Shown one piece after another: positions 27,453-37,588 of a DNA stretch of 64,000 nucleotides (positions are counted from its first letter, which is position 1; each line of letters starts with the position of its first letter). The notes below the pieces were generated by a model. That model saw only the letters and a list, made by a program, of their open reading frames with translations, searched no databases and was not told the DNA's origin. The stretch comes from AP-15 sp963772965 (GTDB lineage: Bacteria; Pseudomonadota; Alphaproteobacteria; ATCC43930; CGMCC-115725): assembly GCA_963772965.1 (NCBI GenBank), contig CAVYZU010000009.1:148343-212342 (forward strand), given 5' to 3'. Position numbers and translations under genes: made by a program.

Positions 27453-27886
27453 CTAGATTGGACTTCTGCACTATCGACCCCGCATGGCTGACGATTCTCG
27501 AAACCACGGGCGCGGATCAGTCCGCGTTCATCAACATCCGATAGGGGCTTAATCTCGTTATGCGGGCCACGCCTCGATCTGCTCGGGAGGACTGCCCGGA
27601 AGCGGAGCCACTGCTACAAAAGACTGCTAAAATGCCAATCGGGTAAGAGCCTAAACGATTGAAATACAATGATCAGATGTTTTTCGGGCCGAGTCCTGCC
27701 AACCGCGGGCAATGGTCCAAATAAACATGGGGCGACATTGAGGGAAGCAGTTTGCCGCGGGTTCCCTCGGTAAACATTATCGCTATCAATACCCTGAGAT
27801 CCGCGCGAAGTTCACAGCTTCTTGCGCCGCCCTCGCCGGAACGAAATACAAGCCGGTGTGCCAGCGGCTGACCTTGGTGGTGCACT
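27453..27886. other. 434 bp gap upstream of the amylase gene
   Basis: It contains only a 31-codon frame (27449-27544, ATGA overlap with the DUF2332 stop; MTRLDFCTIDPAWLTILE) that may be a remnant. No other gene, terminator or promoter could be supported. Confidence 0.35.
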
Positions 27887-29830
27887 ATGGTGATCAACCT
27901 TGCGGAAGTTGGAGCATCTTGCGCCGTCGACGCGAGCGGGACATTACAGATCACATTTGGTCTGTATTTTCCGGGAATCAAATCGACAGAGGGCTTTGGC
28001 GTTGTGGTGCGGATCATTCACGATTTGGATCGCTTTGACCCAAACGTTCCTACGGTAAATATCTCGATGGTTTGGACCGAGGGTAGCGCCCTTGATCTGT
28101 GGACGGCGACGGCGACCCTCAACCCCGATTTAAATAGCCACTATGGGCAAGACGGACTCTATCTGTATCGTTTCCAGTTATGCTGGACGCCGACCGATGG
28201 CGCGCCACGCCAGCTGATAACGGAATGGTTTCCCGATCCATTTGCGCGTGAGACCGATCTGGGAATGCTCTCTGCAGTTACCTGCGCCCATGAGCCGGCT
28301 GTCCCGTTCGACTGGACCGACGGGGCCTGGCGAACACCTGAACTCGACAGCCTGATTGTCTACGAGGCGCAGGTCGAACAATTCAATGACACGTTCTCTG
28401 GCGTGGCGGATCGGATCGTGTACCTGAAGAGCCTTGGGGTGAACTGCATCGAATTGATGCCGATAACGAGCACAAAGCTCGATTTCGACTGGGGTTACGG
28501 CCCACTACACTATTTCGCCCCGCATAGCGCCTTTGGCGGGGTCGCTGGTCTAAAGGAACTGGTCGACGCGTGCCATGCACAGGGTGTCGCGGTGATCCTG
28601 GACGTTGTTTACCAGCACGTCGATTACGCATTCGCGTATTACCGTGTTTATGCCGATTTGCAAGCCAGTCAGGCGGCGCCCAAGGTCCCAAGTCCAATGA
28701 TCGGCAATGTCGGCGAGTTTGGTCCGCAGGTCGATTTTTCGCAGACCTTTGCGCAGGAATACTGCCGACTGGCGAATCAGTTTTGGCTGGATACATATCA
28801 TGTCGACGGCTTCCGTTACGATGAAGTCACCGATTTGTACCAGGGGCCAACCGATACCGCATACGCAATGCTGGCCTATGAGACTTATCTGTATTCTCGA
28901 TCCATTGCCGGATTCAGTTGTACGCCGGGAACTTACAGCCGGCTGATCCAATGCGCCGAGGCACTATGGAAGGCGCCGGACGTTCTTCGCAACACATACA
29001 CAAACGCAGCGTGGCAGCAGAATCTTCTGGATCTTGCCGAGCAGATTGCCGGCGGCGACTTGTCCAGTGGGACATTGACCTCATTGGCGCATACACTGGA
29101 TCCATTCTTCGCGGCGACGTATCCTTCGACGAAATCGGTCGTGGACTCGGCCAATGCGCCGGTCGATATGCCGGTAGCGCCGTTTCAGTATCTGAACTGT
29201 CATGACAAAAGACATCTGATTACGTTCGCCGGGACGACCAGCAACGATCCTCTGGCGCCTGGCAACCGGGACCTGTTTTACCGGATGCAGCCGTTGATTG
29301 TGGCGCTTTACACATGCCAAGGCGTTCCGATGCTGTGGGAAGGCGAGGAATTTGTCGACGATTTTCAGTTGCCGCCAGGTGGTGCTGCCCGAATCAATCT
29401 CCGACGCGACGTGCACTGGGAATATTTCTACGATGATCAGGGCAGCCCGGTTGTCCGGCTATGTCGGATTCTGGGTGCCTTGCGTGCGGCTAATCCGGCA
29501 TTGCGCAGTCGCGAGAGCTATTACTATTACGCTCAGTCCTTGATCGGGAATGAGATCCTGGCCTACCATCGCTACGCGCCGGCGGCGGGTGGAGCGGCCG
29601 AGCAATATGCCATGGTCGTCATTAATTTTGGGACGGCGGAGGGGCAGATCAGCTTGCCTTTCCCTGGCCCCGGCGTATGGACCGAGGCAATCGATGCAGC
29701 ATCGCGAGCCGGTTCGGGAGAGGCCCCGCTAATCATCACTGTGGCAAATCCAGGAGAGTTTGCGTCGGTTAGCGTGCCGTCGAACTACGGGTACGTCTTC
29801 CTATTAGCTTCGAGGCCAAATCCGGCATGA
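27887..29830 (+). CDS. GH13 alpha-amylase-family glycoside hydrolase/transferase
   Basis: A 647-residue enzyme acting on alpha-glucans. Residues 1-140 form a beta-rich N-terminal domain resembling CBM48-type modules of branching and debranching enzymes. The TIM barrel (about 150-480) carries conserved region I ILDVVYQH (237-244), the nucleophile D312 in DGFRYDEV, the acid/base E358 in IQCAEALW and the stabilising D440 in LNCHDKRHL. The C-terminal beta domain (about 560-645) follows. There is no signal peptide, so it is probably cytoplasmic and involved in storage-glucan metabolism. The domain order resembles branching, isoamylase or trehalohydrolase-type enzymes; the precise reaction cannot be fixed. 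It stands alone, not among glg or tre genes. The start is the first Met; no strong ribosome-binding site was seen. Confidence 0.85.
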   Translation: MVINLAEVGASCAVDASGTLQITFGLYFPGIKSTEGFGVVVRIIHDLDRFDPNVPTVNISMVWTEGSALDLWTATATLNPDLNSHYGQDGLYLYRFQLCWTPTDGAPRQLITEWFPDPFARETDLGMLSAVTCAHEPAVPFDWTDGAWRTPELDSLIVYEAQVEQFNDTFSGVADRIVYLKSLGVNCIELMPITSTKLDFDWGYGPLHYFAPHSAFGGVAGLKELVDACHAQGVAVILDVVYQHVDYAFAYYRVYADLQASQAAPKVPSPMIGNVGEFGPQVDFSQTFAQEYCRLANQFWLDTYHVDGFRYDEVTDLYQGPTDTAYAMLAYETYLYSRSIAGFSCTPGTYSRLIQCAEALWKAPDVLRNTYTNAAWQQNLLDLAEQIAGGDLSSGTLTSLAHTLDPFFAATYPSTKSVVDSANAPVDMPVAPFQYLNCHDKRHLITFAGTTSNDPLAPGNRDLFYRMQPLIVALYTCQGVPMLWEGEEFVDDFQLPPGGAARINLRRDVHWEYFYDDQGSPVVRLCRILGALRAANPALRSRESYYYYAQSLIGNEILAYHRYAPAAGGAAEQYAMVVINFGTAEGQISLPFPGPGVWTEAIDAASRAGSGEAPLIITVANPGEFASVSVPSNYGYVFLLASRPNPA

Positions 29831-29987
29831 CGGTCGCATGATTCGCCGGCGTCTAGGGGATCGCCGTGGGCGAGATCGAACGCGTCTTCCGCCAAGCCTG
29901 AGAGCGACATCCACCTCTCGGCCAGCAGCATGCAGATTGCTTTCAAGCCGTAACTGCTGGGTGTGGAAGAATGGGCGAGCGAAACCG

Positions 29988-30266
29988 TTATCCGCAGCAC
30001 GAACCATTCATTCCGATCCAGTCCTCATGAATTTTAGGCATACGGCGAGGCCGCCGATTGCTCAGCGGCCCTTCGGATCGGCCGCCTAGCGACCGCGCGC
30101 CATATATGCCCAAGCTAAAAAGATAAAAGGCTTTCCGCATCCAGGGATTGGCGACGGCATCGCCCGGCACGAGCAGTCGTTCGAGCCGCTCTAGCCGGAG
30201 GCGGGCGTCGCGCGCCCGGTGATCGACCTGCGGCACACTCCTGCTCCATAGATCTGCTTTCAGCAT
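29988..30266 (-). CDS. Small hypothetical protein
   Basis: Open frame of about 92 residues beginning MLKADLWSRSVPQVDHRARD with an Arg/Leu-rich helix (ARLRLERLERLL) and FYLFSLGIYGARSLGG. The last 25 residues look less protein-like, so the true stop may have been lost by a frameshift. No family was recognised. It is convergent with the amylase gene. Confidence 0.35.
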   Translation of the reverse strand: MLKADLWSRSVPQVDHRARDARLRLERLERLLVPGDAVANPWMRKAFYLFSLGIYGARSLGGRSEGPLSNRRPRRMPKIHEDWIGMNGSCCG

Positions 30267-30685
30267 GGCGCCCTCCGAAGCACGAACGGTTCCGACCGCA
30301 GCCGGGGGTGGAGCCACTCAAATGTCGTCTCGGGCTTCGAACCGGCGTGATCTGCCTCACACTTCGCGAGTTTATTTTGGCCGAGCCGCTTTTATTGCGT
30401 CGGATTGCGAGGCGGAGCCACTGTCAGCTGGGCGACCTAATGGAGGGGTATGCGCGCCGAGAAAGAGGCTGAGCTCGGCTTCGCCGTCAGCGTGGACAGA
30501 CCTGAGTTCGCAACTAAGCACGCGCAAATTGGGCCTGCACGGGATTGGGATATCGACTTCGACAGAGGGTGCCAATGAGCCTGAGCGCCAGGCGGAGGCG
30601 CCCGACGCTGACTGATCTACCGTCTCGCGGAACCGCGATCAAGCGCCGGCGGTTTAAGCGAATAGTTGAAACATGGGATCATCAG

Positions 30686-31016
30686 ATGACGAAGAATCTA
30701 CTCGCTGGCGTGGTCGCCGTCGTTTTGACGGCAGGCGCCGCGGCGGCACAGACCTATCCTCCGGCGCCACACGCTCCCTTGCGGCCTCGAAGACCTGGAA
30801 CCATTCGGGCTACCGGCCGGGCTCGGTTGGCCAGCCTAGCTCAATCAACCAAGCAATGCCGAGATAGGAGTGGACATGTACGGCAACCCAGTCACGCAGA
30901 AGAACACTTACCGGGAAGGGATAGCGGGCAGCTCGCAAACCCAGACGACCACAAAGTCCGACCCGTGGGGCGGCGGGACAACAACCCGGTCAACCACCAC
31001 GACTAATCATCAGTAG
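30686..31016 (+). pseudogene. Small secreted Thr/Gln-rich protein, two frameshifts
   Basis: ATG 30686 starts a clear signal peptide (MTKNLLAGVVAVVLTAGAAA, then AQTYPP). The continuation lies in two other frames: AASKTWNHSGYRPGSVGQPS, then MYGNPVTQKNTYREGIAGSS and a Thr-rich tail ending TNHQ. Together they resemble short periplasmic proteins of about 105 residues common in Hyphomicrobiales. An internal ATG (30876) after GGAG could start the last 46 residues alone. Function unknown. Confidence 0.45.
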
Positions 31017-31048
31017 CCCCATTGGCGGCATTGCGGGCAGAGATCACG

Positions 31049-31219
31049 ATGAAAAGGCGTCTGCTCCCTGTCGTGGCCGTTCTAGTGTTGCTGGCGGGTG
31101 CTGTTGCCGCGCAGAACCGCACCCTCTCGCCTGCGGAGGCCAGACACCGCGTCGCGACAACCGGATACGGTATCGACGAGTACCCGAACGCCGGCCAGGC
31201 TTTGGATCGCAACCAATAA
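31049..31219 (+). CDS. Small secreted protein (56 aa)
   Basis: It starts MKRRLLPVVAVLVLLAGAVA followed by AQNRTL, a Sec signal peptide leaving a mature peptide of about 34 residues. It is 32 bp downstream of the other small secreted gene, and both have the same AAAQ or VAAQ cleavage pattern, suggesting a pair. No family was recognised. Confidence 0.5.
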   Translation: MKRRLLPVVAVLVLLAGAVAAQNRTLSPAEARHRVATTGYGIDEYPNAGQALDRNQ

Positions 31220-31377
31220 AAAAGGCCGACGATCAAGTCTTGACCGACCACCAGCTTGGTGCGACAGTCCGCCACACCTGCCCGTAGAGGCCAGGCCAGG
31301 CGGGCGACGGCGGCGAGACGGAACGGGACCGGATGGCCCTCAGCGATGGGGGCCATTTCCTTTTCGGGAGCGGGTTT

Positions 31378-32091
31378 ATGACAGAACCGACCGGGCCGTC
31401 CGAACAAAGATGTATTGCCTGCCAATCTTCTATCGCGACGGGAGCGAGCGTCTGTCCGGTTTGTAAATCATGGCAAAGCCGATGGAGAAACGCATTAGTA
31501 TTACTTGGCGGGTCAGCCGGTTTTTTGGCCATCCTCGCTACAGCTATTACTTATATAACGAATACGATCTACACGGTTTGGTCGCAGCGGGAGGATGCCC
31601 AAGTCCTACAATTGCAATATCCTGGTTATCAGATTTTTGACAATTCTGGGACGACCCCAATAATGCTGTCGCATTTCGAATTGATGTGGCACGGCCAAAC
31701 TCAGCCGGTCATTATTGGCGCACAACTTGAACCTAAGCAAATGTATTACCATGCGGATGCGCTGGACGCTTTGCGAAAATCCTTCCCATCAGCAGCATAC
31801 ATAGCGACTGCCAGCGGAGATGGAAGTCGCTTTTTACCGAGATCATCTCCTGATACGAATAGCTGCTATATGCTCGTCTTCTTTTCTGAAAATGCTCCGG
31901 AAATCGCTCAGTTGAATGCTTTCTTCGCCCCGGGAAAAGTGAAATTAGCAACCGTAAACCTCGATGCAGCCTTATATTATTATTCTACCAATGACGCGAC
32001 ATTGCATTCGAGGCCGTTTCGCGCTGTCGCCGCATTCTATGACCTAAAGAAAAAAGACTGCTCTCAGGCTACTGCCGCCGCTCGCCCCTGA
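31378..32091 (+). CDS. Zinc-ribbon membrane protein, unknown function
   Basis: About 237 residues from the Met at 31378 (an upstream in-frame ATG at 31333 is less likely). The N-terminus has a zinc ribbon (CIAC...CPVCKSW), then one transmembrane segment (ALVLLGGSAGFLAILATAIT) and a C-terminal domain with beta-strand character that should face the periplasm. The coding sequence is more AT-rich than its neighbours, suggesting transfer. It converges on a decayed epoxide hydrolase gene. I recognise no family. Confidence 0.6.
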   Translation: MTEPTGPSEQRCIACQSSIATGASVCPVCKSWQSRWRNALVLLGGSAGFLAILATAITYITNTIYTVWSQREDAQVLQLQYPGYQIFDNSGTTPIMLSHFELMWHGQTQPVIIGAQLEPKQMYYHADALDALRKSFPSAAYIATASGDGSRFLPRSSPDTNSCYMLVFFSENAPEIAQLNAFFAPGKVKLATVNLDAALYYYSTNDATLHSRPFRAVAAFYDLKKKDCSQATAAARP

Positions 32092-32155
32092 TCGGATCGA
32101 GCTAGCCCCGTCGGAGGGTTGTCGGTCGGCCTCAAGCGCCACTGCGCCGGCGATT

Positions 32156-32768
32156 TCAGCCGCGCAGGGTCCGAAAAAACTCCTGCACCTCGCGGGCTAA
32201 CGCGTCCGGTTGTTCCATCGCGGCAAAATGGCCGCCCTTCGGCATCGTGGTCCAGCGGCGAAGGTCGGTATAGGTTCGCGCCGCCACCGAGCGCGGCGGC
32301 CGCAAGATCTCGCGCGCGAATTCGGCATAGCCGGTGGGTATGTCGATCGTGCGGCCTTGCCGGGATCGGCCACGGCCGGTGCAGGCGGTAAGAATATGGG
32401 AAAAACGAGGAGCCAATGGCACCCGTGAACCAGTAGAAGCTGACATCGGCGAGCAGCTGGTCGCGCGCGAACACGCTTTCGACATCGCCGCCGCAATCCG
32501 ACCAGCTGCGGAATTTCTCGACAATTCATGCCGCCAACCCGGCCGGCAAATCGGTGAGCCCGAAAGCGAGCGTCTGCGGCTTGGTCCCCTGAATTGTCGA
32601 GTATCCGGTTTCTTTCCTGAGCCACACGGCGATTTCATCGTAATACCGTTCCTCTTCCATGATCAGCGTTGTCCACGCGCTGAAGTTCCCATGGAAGGCG
32701 CCGTTGTCATCGGTGTGAGTTGCGCCTGCCCCGCGCACCGGCGGCGTCCCTAAGTGCCTAGAGCGCAT
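32156..32768 (-). pseudogene. Epoxide-hydrolase-like alpha/beta hydrolase, 3' remnant
   Basis: The C-terminal half of an EphA-type hydrolase in several frames: EERYYDEIAVWLRKETGYS and IQGTKPQTLAFGLTD, then after an in-frame TGA (GLAA-stop, where Trp is expected) FRSWSDCGGDVES and LADVSFYWFTGAIGSSFFPY, and after a frameshift TIDIPTGYAEF, RWTTMPKGGHFAAMEQPDAL (catalytic His in GGHFAAMEQP) and EFFRTLRG. The nucleophile half is missing. Confidence 0.75.
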
Positions 32769-32971
32769 TCGGCGCTATGTCGTCCGCAAGCCCAAGGATC
32801 GACATCGTCGTCGCCCGCGAGAGGCGCTGCTGGAGCACACGATTTACGGCGAGCGATCGGGCAGCTTCCTACCGGCTCCTTTTTGGGGACCATGCGATTA
32901 GGGAAAGGGCGGTGCCGGGCGCGGCAAACGGTGATAGGCTCCTGCCTTTCCGGGAGGGGAGGAGCCGAATC

Positions 32972-33412
32972 ATGCCTGACGCGGAGATCGAAAAAGCGGT
33001 GCAGCTGCTCGATTTGATGTTGGAGTTTTTTGCCGACGACGGCAACTGGACCCAGGGCTGTTACAGTGACGGAAAAGGCGGTCACTGCCTTGTGGGTGCT
33101 CTCCTGCATCTGAGCCGCAAGCATCGCCTGCCGACAGCGCCAGTGATCACGCTGTTGCAGGACGCGATGCCCCGGCCCGGCCTTCCGCTTGTGCACTTCA
33201 ACGACACCCGTTGCGGCAGCGTCGCCGAGCTCCGGTCCATCATCCTCAAGGCGCGCCGTCTCGCAAATGATGATGCGGAGAGCGAGCGGGCCGCCGCCGC
33301 GGTTAAGACCTGGCTGCTCGCCCAGATCGAGAAAAAACGCGCCGAGACGGCAGCGAATATCGAGGAAGCGGCGCCGGACGAGCCGTTGATCCTCGAACGC
33401 CTCGCCGCCTAG
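32972..33412 (+). CDS. DUF6197-like protein, paralogue 1
   Basis: A 146-residue protein; the start is supported by GGGAGGGGAGGAG 6-20 nt upstream. The core motif is GGHCLVGALLHLSRKHRLP followed by VHFNDTRCGSVAEL, resembling the DUF6197 family of unknown function. It is strongly similar to paralogue 2 at 36890-37327; both share GTGATAGGCT upstream (here 32931-32940). The two copies flank a GMC/LLM oxidoreductase segment. Confidence 0.65.
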   Translation: MPDAEIEKAVQLLDLMLEFFADDGNWTQGCYSDGKGGHCLVGALLHLSRKHRLPTAPVITLLQDAMPRPGLPLVHFNDTRCGSVAELRSIILKARRLANDDAESERAAAAVKTWLLAQIEKKRAETAANIEEAAPDEPLILERLAA

Positions 33413-33581
33413 CCATCGACCGCAAACGAGAGACCCAGAGCAATGCACAGCCGCGATCCTGCTAACGCGTGCGAGTCCTCGATTGTTAGAGAAGATTTCT
33501 GCCGGAAAACCCATTGGCTGCCGGGCGATTGTCGCTACGGCAACAGCGATTGTTCCCGGTAGCCGCCACGGGAATTTTGAC

Positions 33582-35220
33582 ATGGCAACAGAAGCAAATC
33601 TCAACACCGCTCGCCCGAGCGACGAGATTGTCGATGTCGTGATCGTCGGCGCCGGCGCCTCTGGTGCGGCGGTGGCTTGGAGCCTCGCTGAAACCCGCAT
33701 GAAGATCCTGTGCCTCGAGCAGGGCGACTGGATCAAATCGACCGAATTCCCCAGCAACGGCCGTGATTGGGAAGCGCGCCGCTACGCCGATTTCGACATC
33801 AGTCCCAACCGCCGGGGGCGGGAGACGGACTATCCGATCAACGACGCCAACTGTCGCCGATGAAGATCGCCAACTTCAACGGCGTTGGCGGCGGCACGCT
33901 CCTGTTCACGGCGCACTACCCGCGCATGCATCCGTCCGATTTCCGCGTGCGGACATTGGATGGGGTGGCCGATGACTGGCCGATCGATTATTGGACAATC
34001 GAACCCTATTTTGCCGAGAACGACCGGATGACCGGGGTCGCCGGCCTCGCGGGTGACCCGGCTTACCCGCCGCATCAGCCCCCGATGCCGCCGGTGCCAT
34101 TGGGGAAAACCGGCACGCGCTACGCGCAGGCGATGAACCGGCTCGGTTGGCATTGGTGGCCGTCCGAGGTCGCCGTGGCGACAACCGAATATGACGGGCG
34201 CGGCAAGTGCATCAACCTCGGCCATTGCACGCCGGGCTGCGCCCAGGGCGCCAAGGCCAGCGCCGACATCACTTACTGGCCCTATGCGCTGCGCGCTCGG
34301 GTGGAGCTGCGCACGCGCTGCCGGGTACGCGAGATCACCACCAACGAACACGGGCATGGCGTCCGGCGTCATCTATTACGACCCGAACGGGGTGGAGCGG
34401 TTCCAGCCGGCGGAGGTGGTGATCCTGGCCGCGAACGGCATCGGCACCCCGCGGCTGCTGCTGAATTCGGCCTCGGCGCATTTCCCCAGTGGTTTGGCCA
34501 ATTCTTCCGGCCTCGTCGGCACGCAACCTGATGCTGCACCCGTGGCCGCAGGTGTTCGGCTATGTCGACGACGAGCTCGACGGCCACCGTGGGCCACAGA
34601 CCGTCATGTGGAGCAAGGAGTTCTACGAAACCGAGCCCTCGCGCGGGTTTATGCGCGGCTATACGTTGCAGTTCGCCCGCGGCACCGGCCCGGTCAACGA
34701 GGCGATCACCAGCATGGCCGCGGATCGCCTGCCGTGGGGCAAGGACCATCACCGGGTCTATCGCACGCTCTTCGGCCATCGCCTGCTGATCGGCGTCGCC
34801 TGCGAGGACCTACCGGAGGAAACCAACCGCGTCATCTTGGACCCGGTCCTGAAGGACAGCCACGGCATTCCGGCGCCAAAAATAGATTACGCGATCAGCG
34901 AGAACACGCGCGCCATGATGGAGCACGGCATTGCCCGCGCATCCGAGATCCTGGCAGCGGCCGGGGCGAGAAACATATCCACCTCCCGCACCCTACTGAA
35001 CAGCCCCGGCCACCTCTTGGGCACCGCGCGGATGGGCTTCGACCCCGATCGTTCCGTTGTAAACGAGTGGGGGCGCTGCCACGTTGTCAAGAACTTGTTT
35101 ATCGTCGATGGCAGCATCTGGGTTACCTCTGGCGGCGTGAACCCGACCTCGACAATTCAGGCTCTGGCGCTCTACATCGCCGACAATATCAAGCAGCGCC
35201 TGGCGACACTGTTCGACTGA
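33582..35220 (+). pseudogene. GMC-family FAD oxidoreductase, three frameshifts
   Basis: Encodes nearly all of a choline-dehydrogenase-type (GMC) flavoenzyme of about 546 residues in successive frames. The FAD dinucleotide fold VVIVGAGASGAAVAWSLAE is near the start (ATG 33582), then IANFNGVGGGTLLFTAHYPR, GKCINLGHCTPGCAQGAK, VVILAANGIGTPRLLLNSAS, LMLHPWPQVFGY and the C-terminal LLGTARMGFDP with the catalytic-His region SIWVTSGGVNPTSTIQALA. Frame changes occur near 33858, 34360 and 34505; each needs a one- or two-base correction. No region is missing, so sequence error is as likely as decay. Confidence 0.8.
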
Positions 35221-35332
35221 ACCACAATCACACGAGATCGCCGCCCTCGCGGAAGCCCATCTTCCGCACGCGGCGGTCGGTGTTGTCGGTTTTGACTGAT
35301 ATCGTTCTCCTGGCAAACGCCCGCGAGGTCTC

Positions 35333-36262
35333 ATGCCTGTTCAGTTTTCGACCCGCTGTCCCAATTCGGATTATCTCGGCTTCGAGACGTCGCCAGAGGC
35401 AATCGTCGCGGCCGCGAAAAAGGCGGAGGCGGTCGGGTTCGACGCCATCTTCGTTAACGATCACATCATCGTCGATAGCTCGGCCCGCGCGGCGCCATGG
35501 ACCAACGTCTACGATCCGTTTGTCTCGATGTCGTACATCGCCGCGCACACGACCCGCATCGGCATCGGCGTTTCGGTGCTGATCATGCCGTATCGCAACC
35601 CGATCGCGACCGCCAAGAGCTTGGCGACGATCGACCGGATGTCGGCTGGCCGGCTGATCGCCGGTGTCGGGGTCGGCTGGAACGAGGCCGAGTTTGCGGC
35701 ACTCGGCGTGCCGTTCCACGAGCGCGGCGCGCGCACCAACGAATATCTGCGCCTGTGGCAGGCCTGCTGGGAGCCAGGCAAGGTCTCGTTCGCCGGAAAG
35801 TTCTTTTCGTTCGCCGACATGCACGTCAACCCAAAGCCGGTGCAGCAGCCGCATCCGCCGATCTGGATCGGCGGAACCAGCGAAGCGGCGCTGCGCCGGG
35901 CGGCGCGGCATGCCGCGCTATGGCAGCCGACCCCACTTCCTCTCGCCGAGCTGGTCGAGCGCCAAGCCGCGTTGCGCCGGGCGTGTGACGAAATCGGGCG
36001 CGTGCCGATCCCGACCCGCATGAGCTTCCGCGTCGAGTTCAGCACGATCACTGGCAACGCACCATCGGGCGGTAAGCGGCCGGTTGGGCACGGCACACCG
36101 GCCGAAGTCGCCGGCGATTTGTTGAGCTATCGCGAAAAAGCCGGCCTTGATGCCTTTCAGATCAACTTCCACGGCAACCGCAACCTCGACCAGCTCCTGC
36201 AATCGATGGAGTGCTTCATGCAGGAGGTCGCCCCGGCCGTGTCCGGCGCGCGAGTTGCCTGA
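35333..36262 (+). CDS. LLM-class (luciferase-like) flavin/F420-dependent oxidoreductase
   Basis: A 309-residue TIM-barrel oxidoreductase of the bacterial-luciferase-like superfamily, probably of the TIGR03619-type group. Characteristic segments: AEAVGFDAIFVNDHI, SMSYIAAHTTRIGIGVSVLI, RNPIATAKSLATIDRMSAGR, GVGVGWNEAEFAALGVPF, HPPIWIGGTSEAALRRAARH and GTPAEVAGDLLSYREKAGLD. No signal peptide; cytoplasmic. It is 112 bp downstream of the GMC gene on the same strand, so the two may degrade or modify one compound. Substrate is unknown. Confidence 0.85.
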   Translation: MPVQFSTRCPNSDYLGFETSPEAIVAAAKKAEAVGFDAIFVNDHIIVDSSARAAPWTNVYDPFVSMSYIAAHTTRIGIGVSVLIMPYRNPIATAKSLATIDRMSAGRLIAGVGVGWNEAEFAALGVPFHERGARTNEYLRLWQACWEPGKVSFAGKFFSFADMHVNPKPVQQPHPPIWIGGTSEAALRRAARHAALWQPTPLPLAELVERQAALRRACDEIGRVPIPTRMSFRVEFSTITGNAPSGGKRPVGHGTPAEVAGDLLSYREKAGLDAFQINFHGNRNLDQLLQSMECFMQEVAPAVSGARVA

Positions 36263-36366
36263 AAAACCTGACCTTCGATCCACCGCCTGAAGCTCCCGGG
36301 AGGCAATCCAGCCGCCATCCTCGCCGCGCACCGGTAGGCCCCCGAGCTGGTCCTGCCGTAGAATGG

Positions 36367-36627
36367 TTATGCCGCCGAAATCGGTATGCGCGCGGGCGCC
36401 TTCTGGCCCGCGGCCACCTCAGCTGGTTGCGTGGTGCGCGGCAAAGCCCCGTGGTAAAGAGCGTCCGCGCCGCCAAGATGCCAGACCGGCAATCCCGCCA
36501 CGGGTTGCGCGGGCTGGGTCAGCGCCGCGTGTTCGCTGATTAAGCGCGCCAGCAACGCGTCCACGGAAATGCCCAGCTTCCGGGCCGCAAGGCGCACTTC
36601 GGTCTCCCGTGAAATCTCTATGCTCAT
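36367..36627 (-). CDS. Small ribbon-helix-helix-like protein
   Basis: An 86-residue frame from the ATG at 36627 with AAGGAC upstream. The N-terminus SIEISRETEVRLAARKLGIS plus VDALLARLISEH has the strand-helix-helix pattern of MetJ/Arc-type antitoxins and is followed by a Pro/Ala-rich tail. The next minus-strand stretch (about 36270-36366) reads LRQDQLGGLPVRGEDGGWIA in part but has no complete gene, so no toxin partner could be shown. Confidence 0.5.
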   Translation of the reverse strand: MSIEISRETEVRLAARKLGISVDALLARLISEHAALTQPAQPVAGLPVWHLGGADALYHGALPRTTQPAEVAAGQKAPARIPISAA

Positions 36628-36889
36628 GACGGCCGTCCTTTTCCCAGTCGCCGCACAGTGTAACATACCAACCGATAAATAACGAGTTCGTTGTGTGAAT
36701 GGAAGGGGCCTGCCGCGGTTATTCCTGGCGCGCACGGAGCCGCCCCGGGCGGCCGCGATTGCCGGGGCGCATTGTCGCCCCGCCATTGTCTCTCTTCATC
36801 TCTTCATCCACAATTCACCTTTCACAGGACAGCGGGCCGCGCGTGATAGGCTGAGTTCGTTACCCCCGATATCGGAGCGATCAAACAAA

Positions 36890-37327
36890 ATGCCCGAAGC
36901 AGAAACCGTACAAGCGGTGCAGCTGCTCGACCTGATGCTCGAGCATTTTGCCGAGGACGGCCACTGGGCGCGCGGCCGTTATGATGACGGGAACGGCGGC
37001 CACTGCCTTGTCGGCGCTCTTCTCCATCTGAGCCGCAAGCATCGCCTTCCGAGAGCGCCGGCGATCGCTCTCCTGCAGGATGCGATGCCCAGGCCCGGCC
37101 TTCCGCTTGTGCATTTCAACGATACCTGTTGCGGCAGCGTCGCTGAGCTGCACGCCATAATCCTCAAGGCCCGACGCCTTGCCGATGACCATGCGGAGCA
37201 AGAGCGGGCGGCCGCGGCGGTCGTTTGGCTGCACGACCAGATCGGGAAAAAACGACGTGCACCGTTGTCGGATATCGTGGACGCGGCCCCGAATGAGCCG
37301 TTCGCCCCTGAACGTCTCGCCGCCTAG
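36890..37327 (+). CDS. DUF6197-like protein, paralogue 2
   Basis: A 145-residue paralogue of 32972-33412, with GGHCLVGALLHLSRKHRLP and VHFNDTCCGSVAEL. The start ATG is at 36890; no strong Shine-Dalgarno is present (CGGAGCG lies about 15 nt upstream). It shares the upstream sequence GTGATAGGCT (36843-36852) with paralogue 1. Function unknown. Confidence 0.65.
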   Translation: MPEAETVQAVQLLDLMLEHFAEDGHWARGRYDDGNGGHCLVGALLHLSRKHRLPRAPAIALLQDAMPRPGLPLVHFNDTCCGSVAELHAIILKARRLADDHAEQERAAAAVVWLHDQIGKKRRAPLSDIVDAAPNEPFAPERLAA

Positions 37328-37545
37328 CGCCCGGCCGCAAAGCCTGCGATCCTAGGGTAAAGTCCAACGCAATTTGCCCCCATGTTTCTCAAGCCGGAGC
37401 CTCGGCTCCGGGCCGGCATCCGGATGCATCACCCGATCCGATAAGTTGTGGATATCGCGCGCCGCGAGATAGACGGGCGGCCGAAGCTATGTTTCCTGTG
37501 ACGAGGCGATCGATCGCTATCCCCCCCTGCTCCATCGCCGATCCA

Positions 37546-37581
37546 AGAAACCCGGGCTCCCCAACCGGGGTTTTCTTTTTT
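37546..37581 (+). terminator. Possible Rho-independent terminator
   Basis: GAAACCCGGG...CCGGGGTTTTC followed by TTTTTT. The stem AAACCC/GGGTTT is imperfect (a G is bulged), but the U-tract is good. It lies 220 bp after the DUF6197-like paralogue 2. Confidence 0.4.
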
Positions 37582-37588
37582 GGCCTTT

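Noticed and set aside
36367..36627. A complete toxin-antitoxin pair
   Set aside because: Only an antitoxin-like ribbon-helix-helix frame is present; no intact toxin gene lies next to it on the minus strand.
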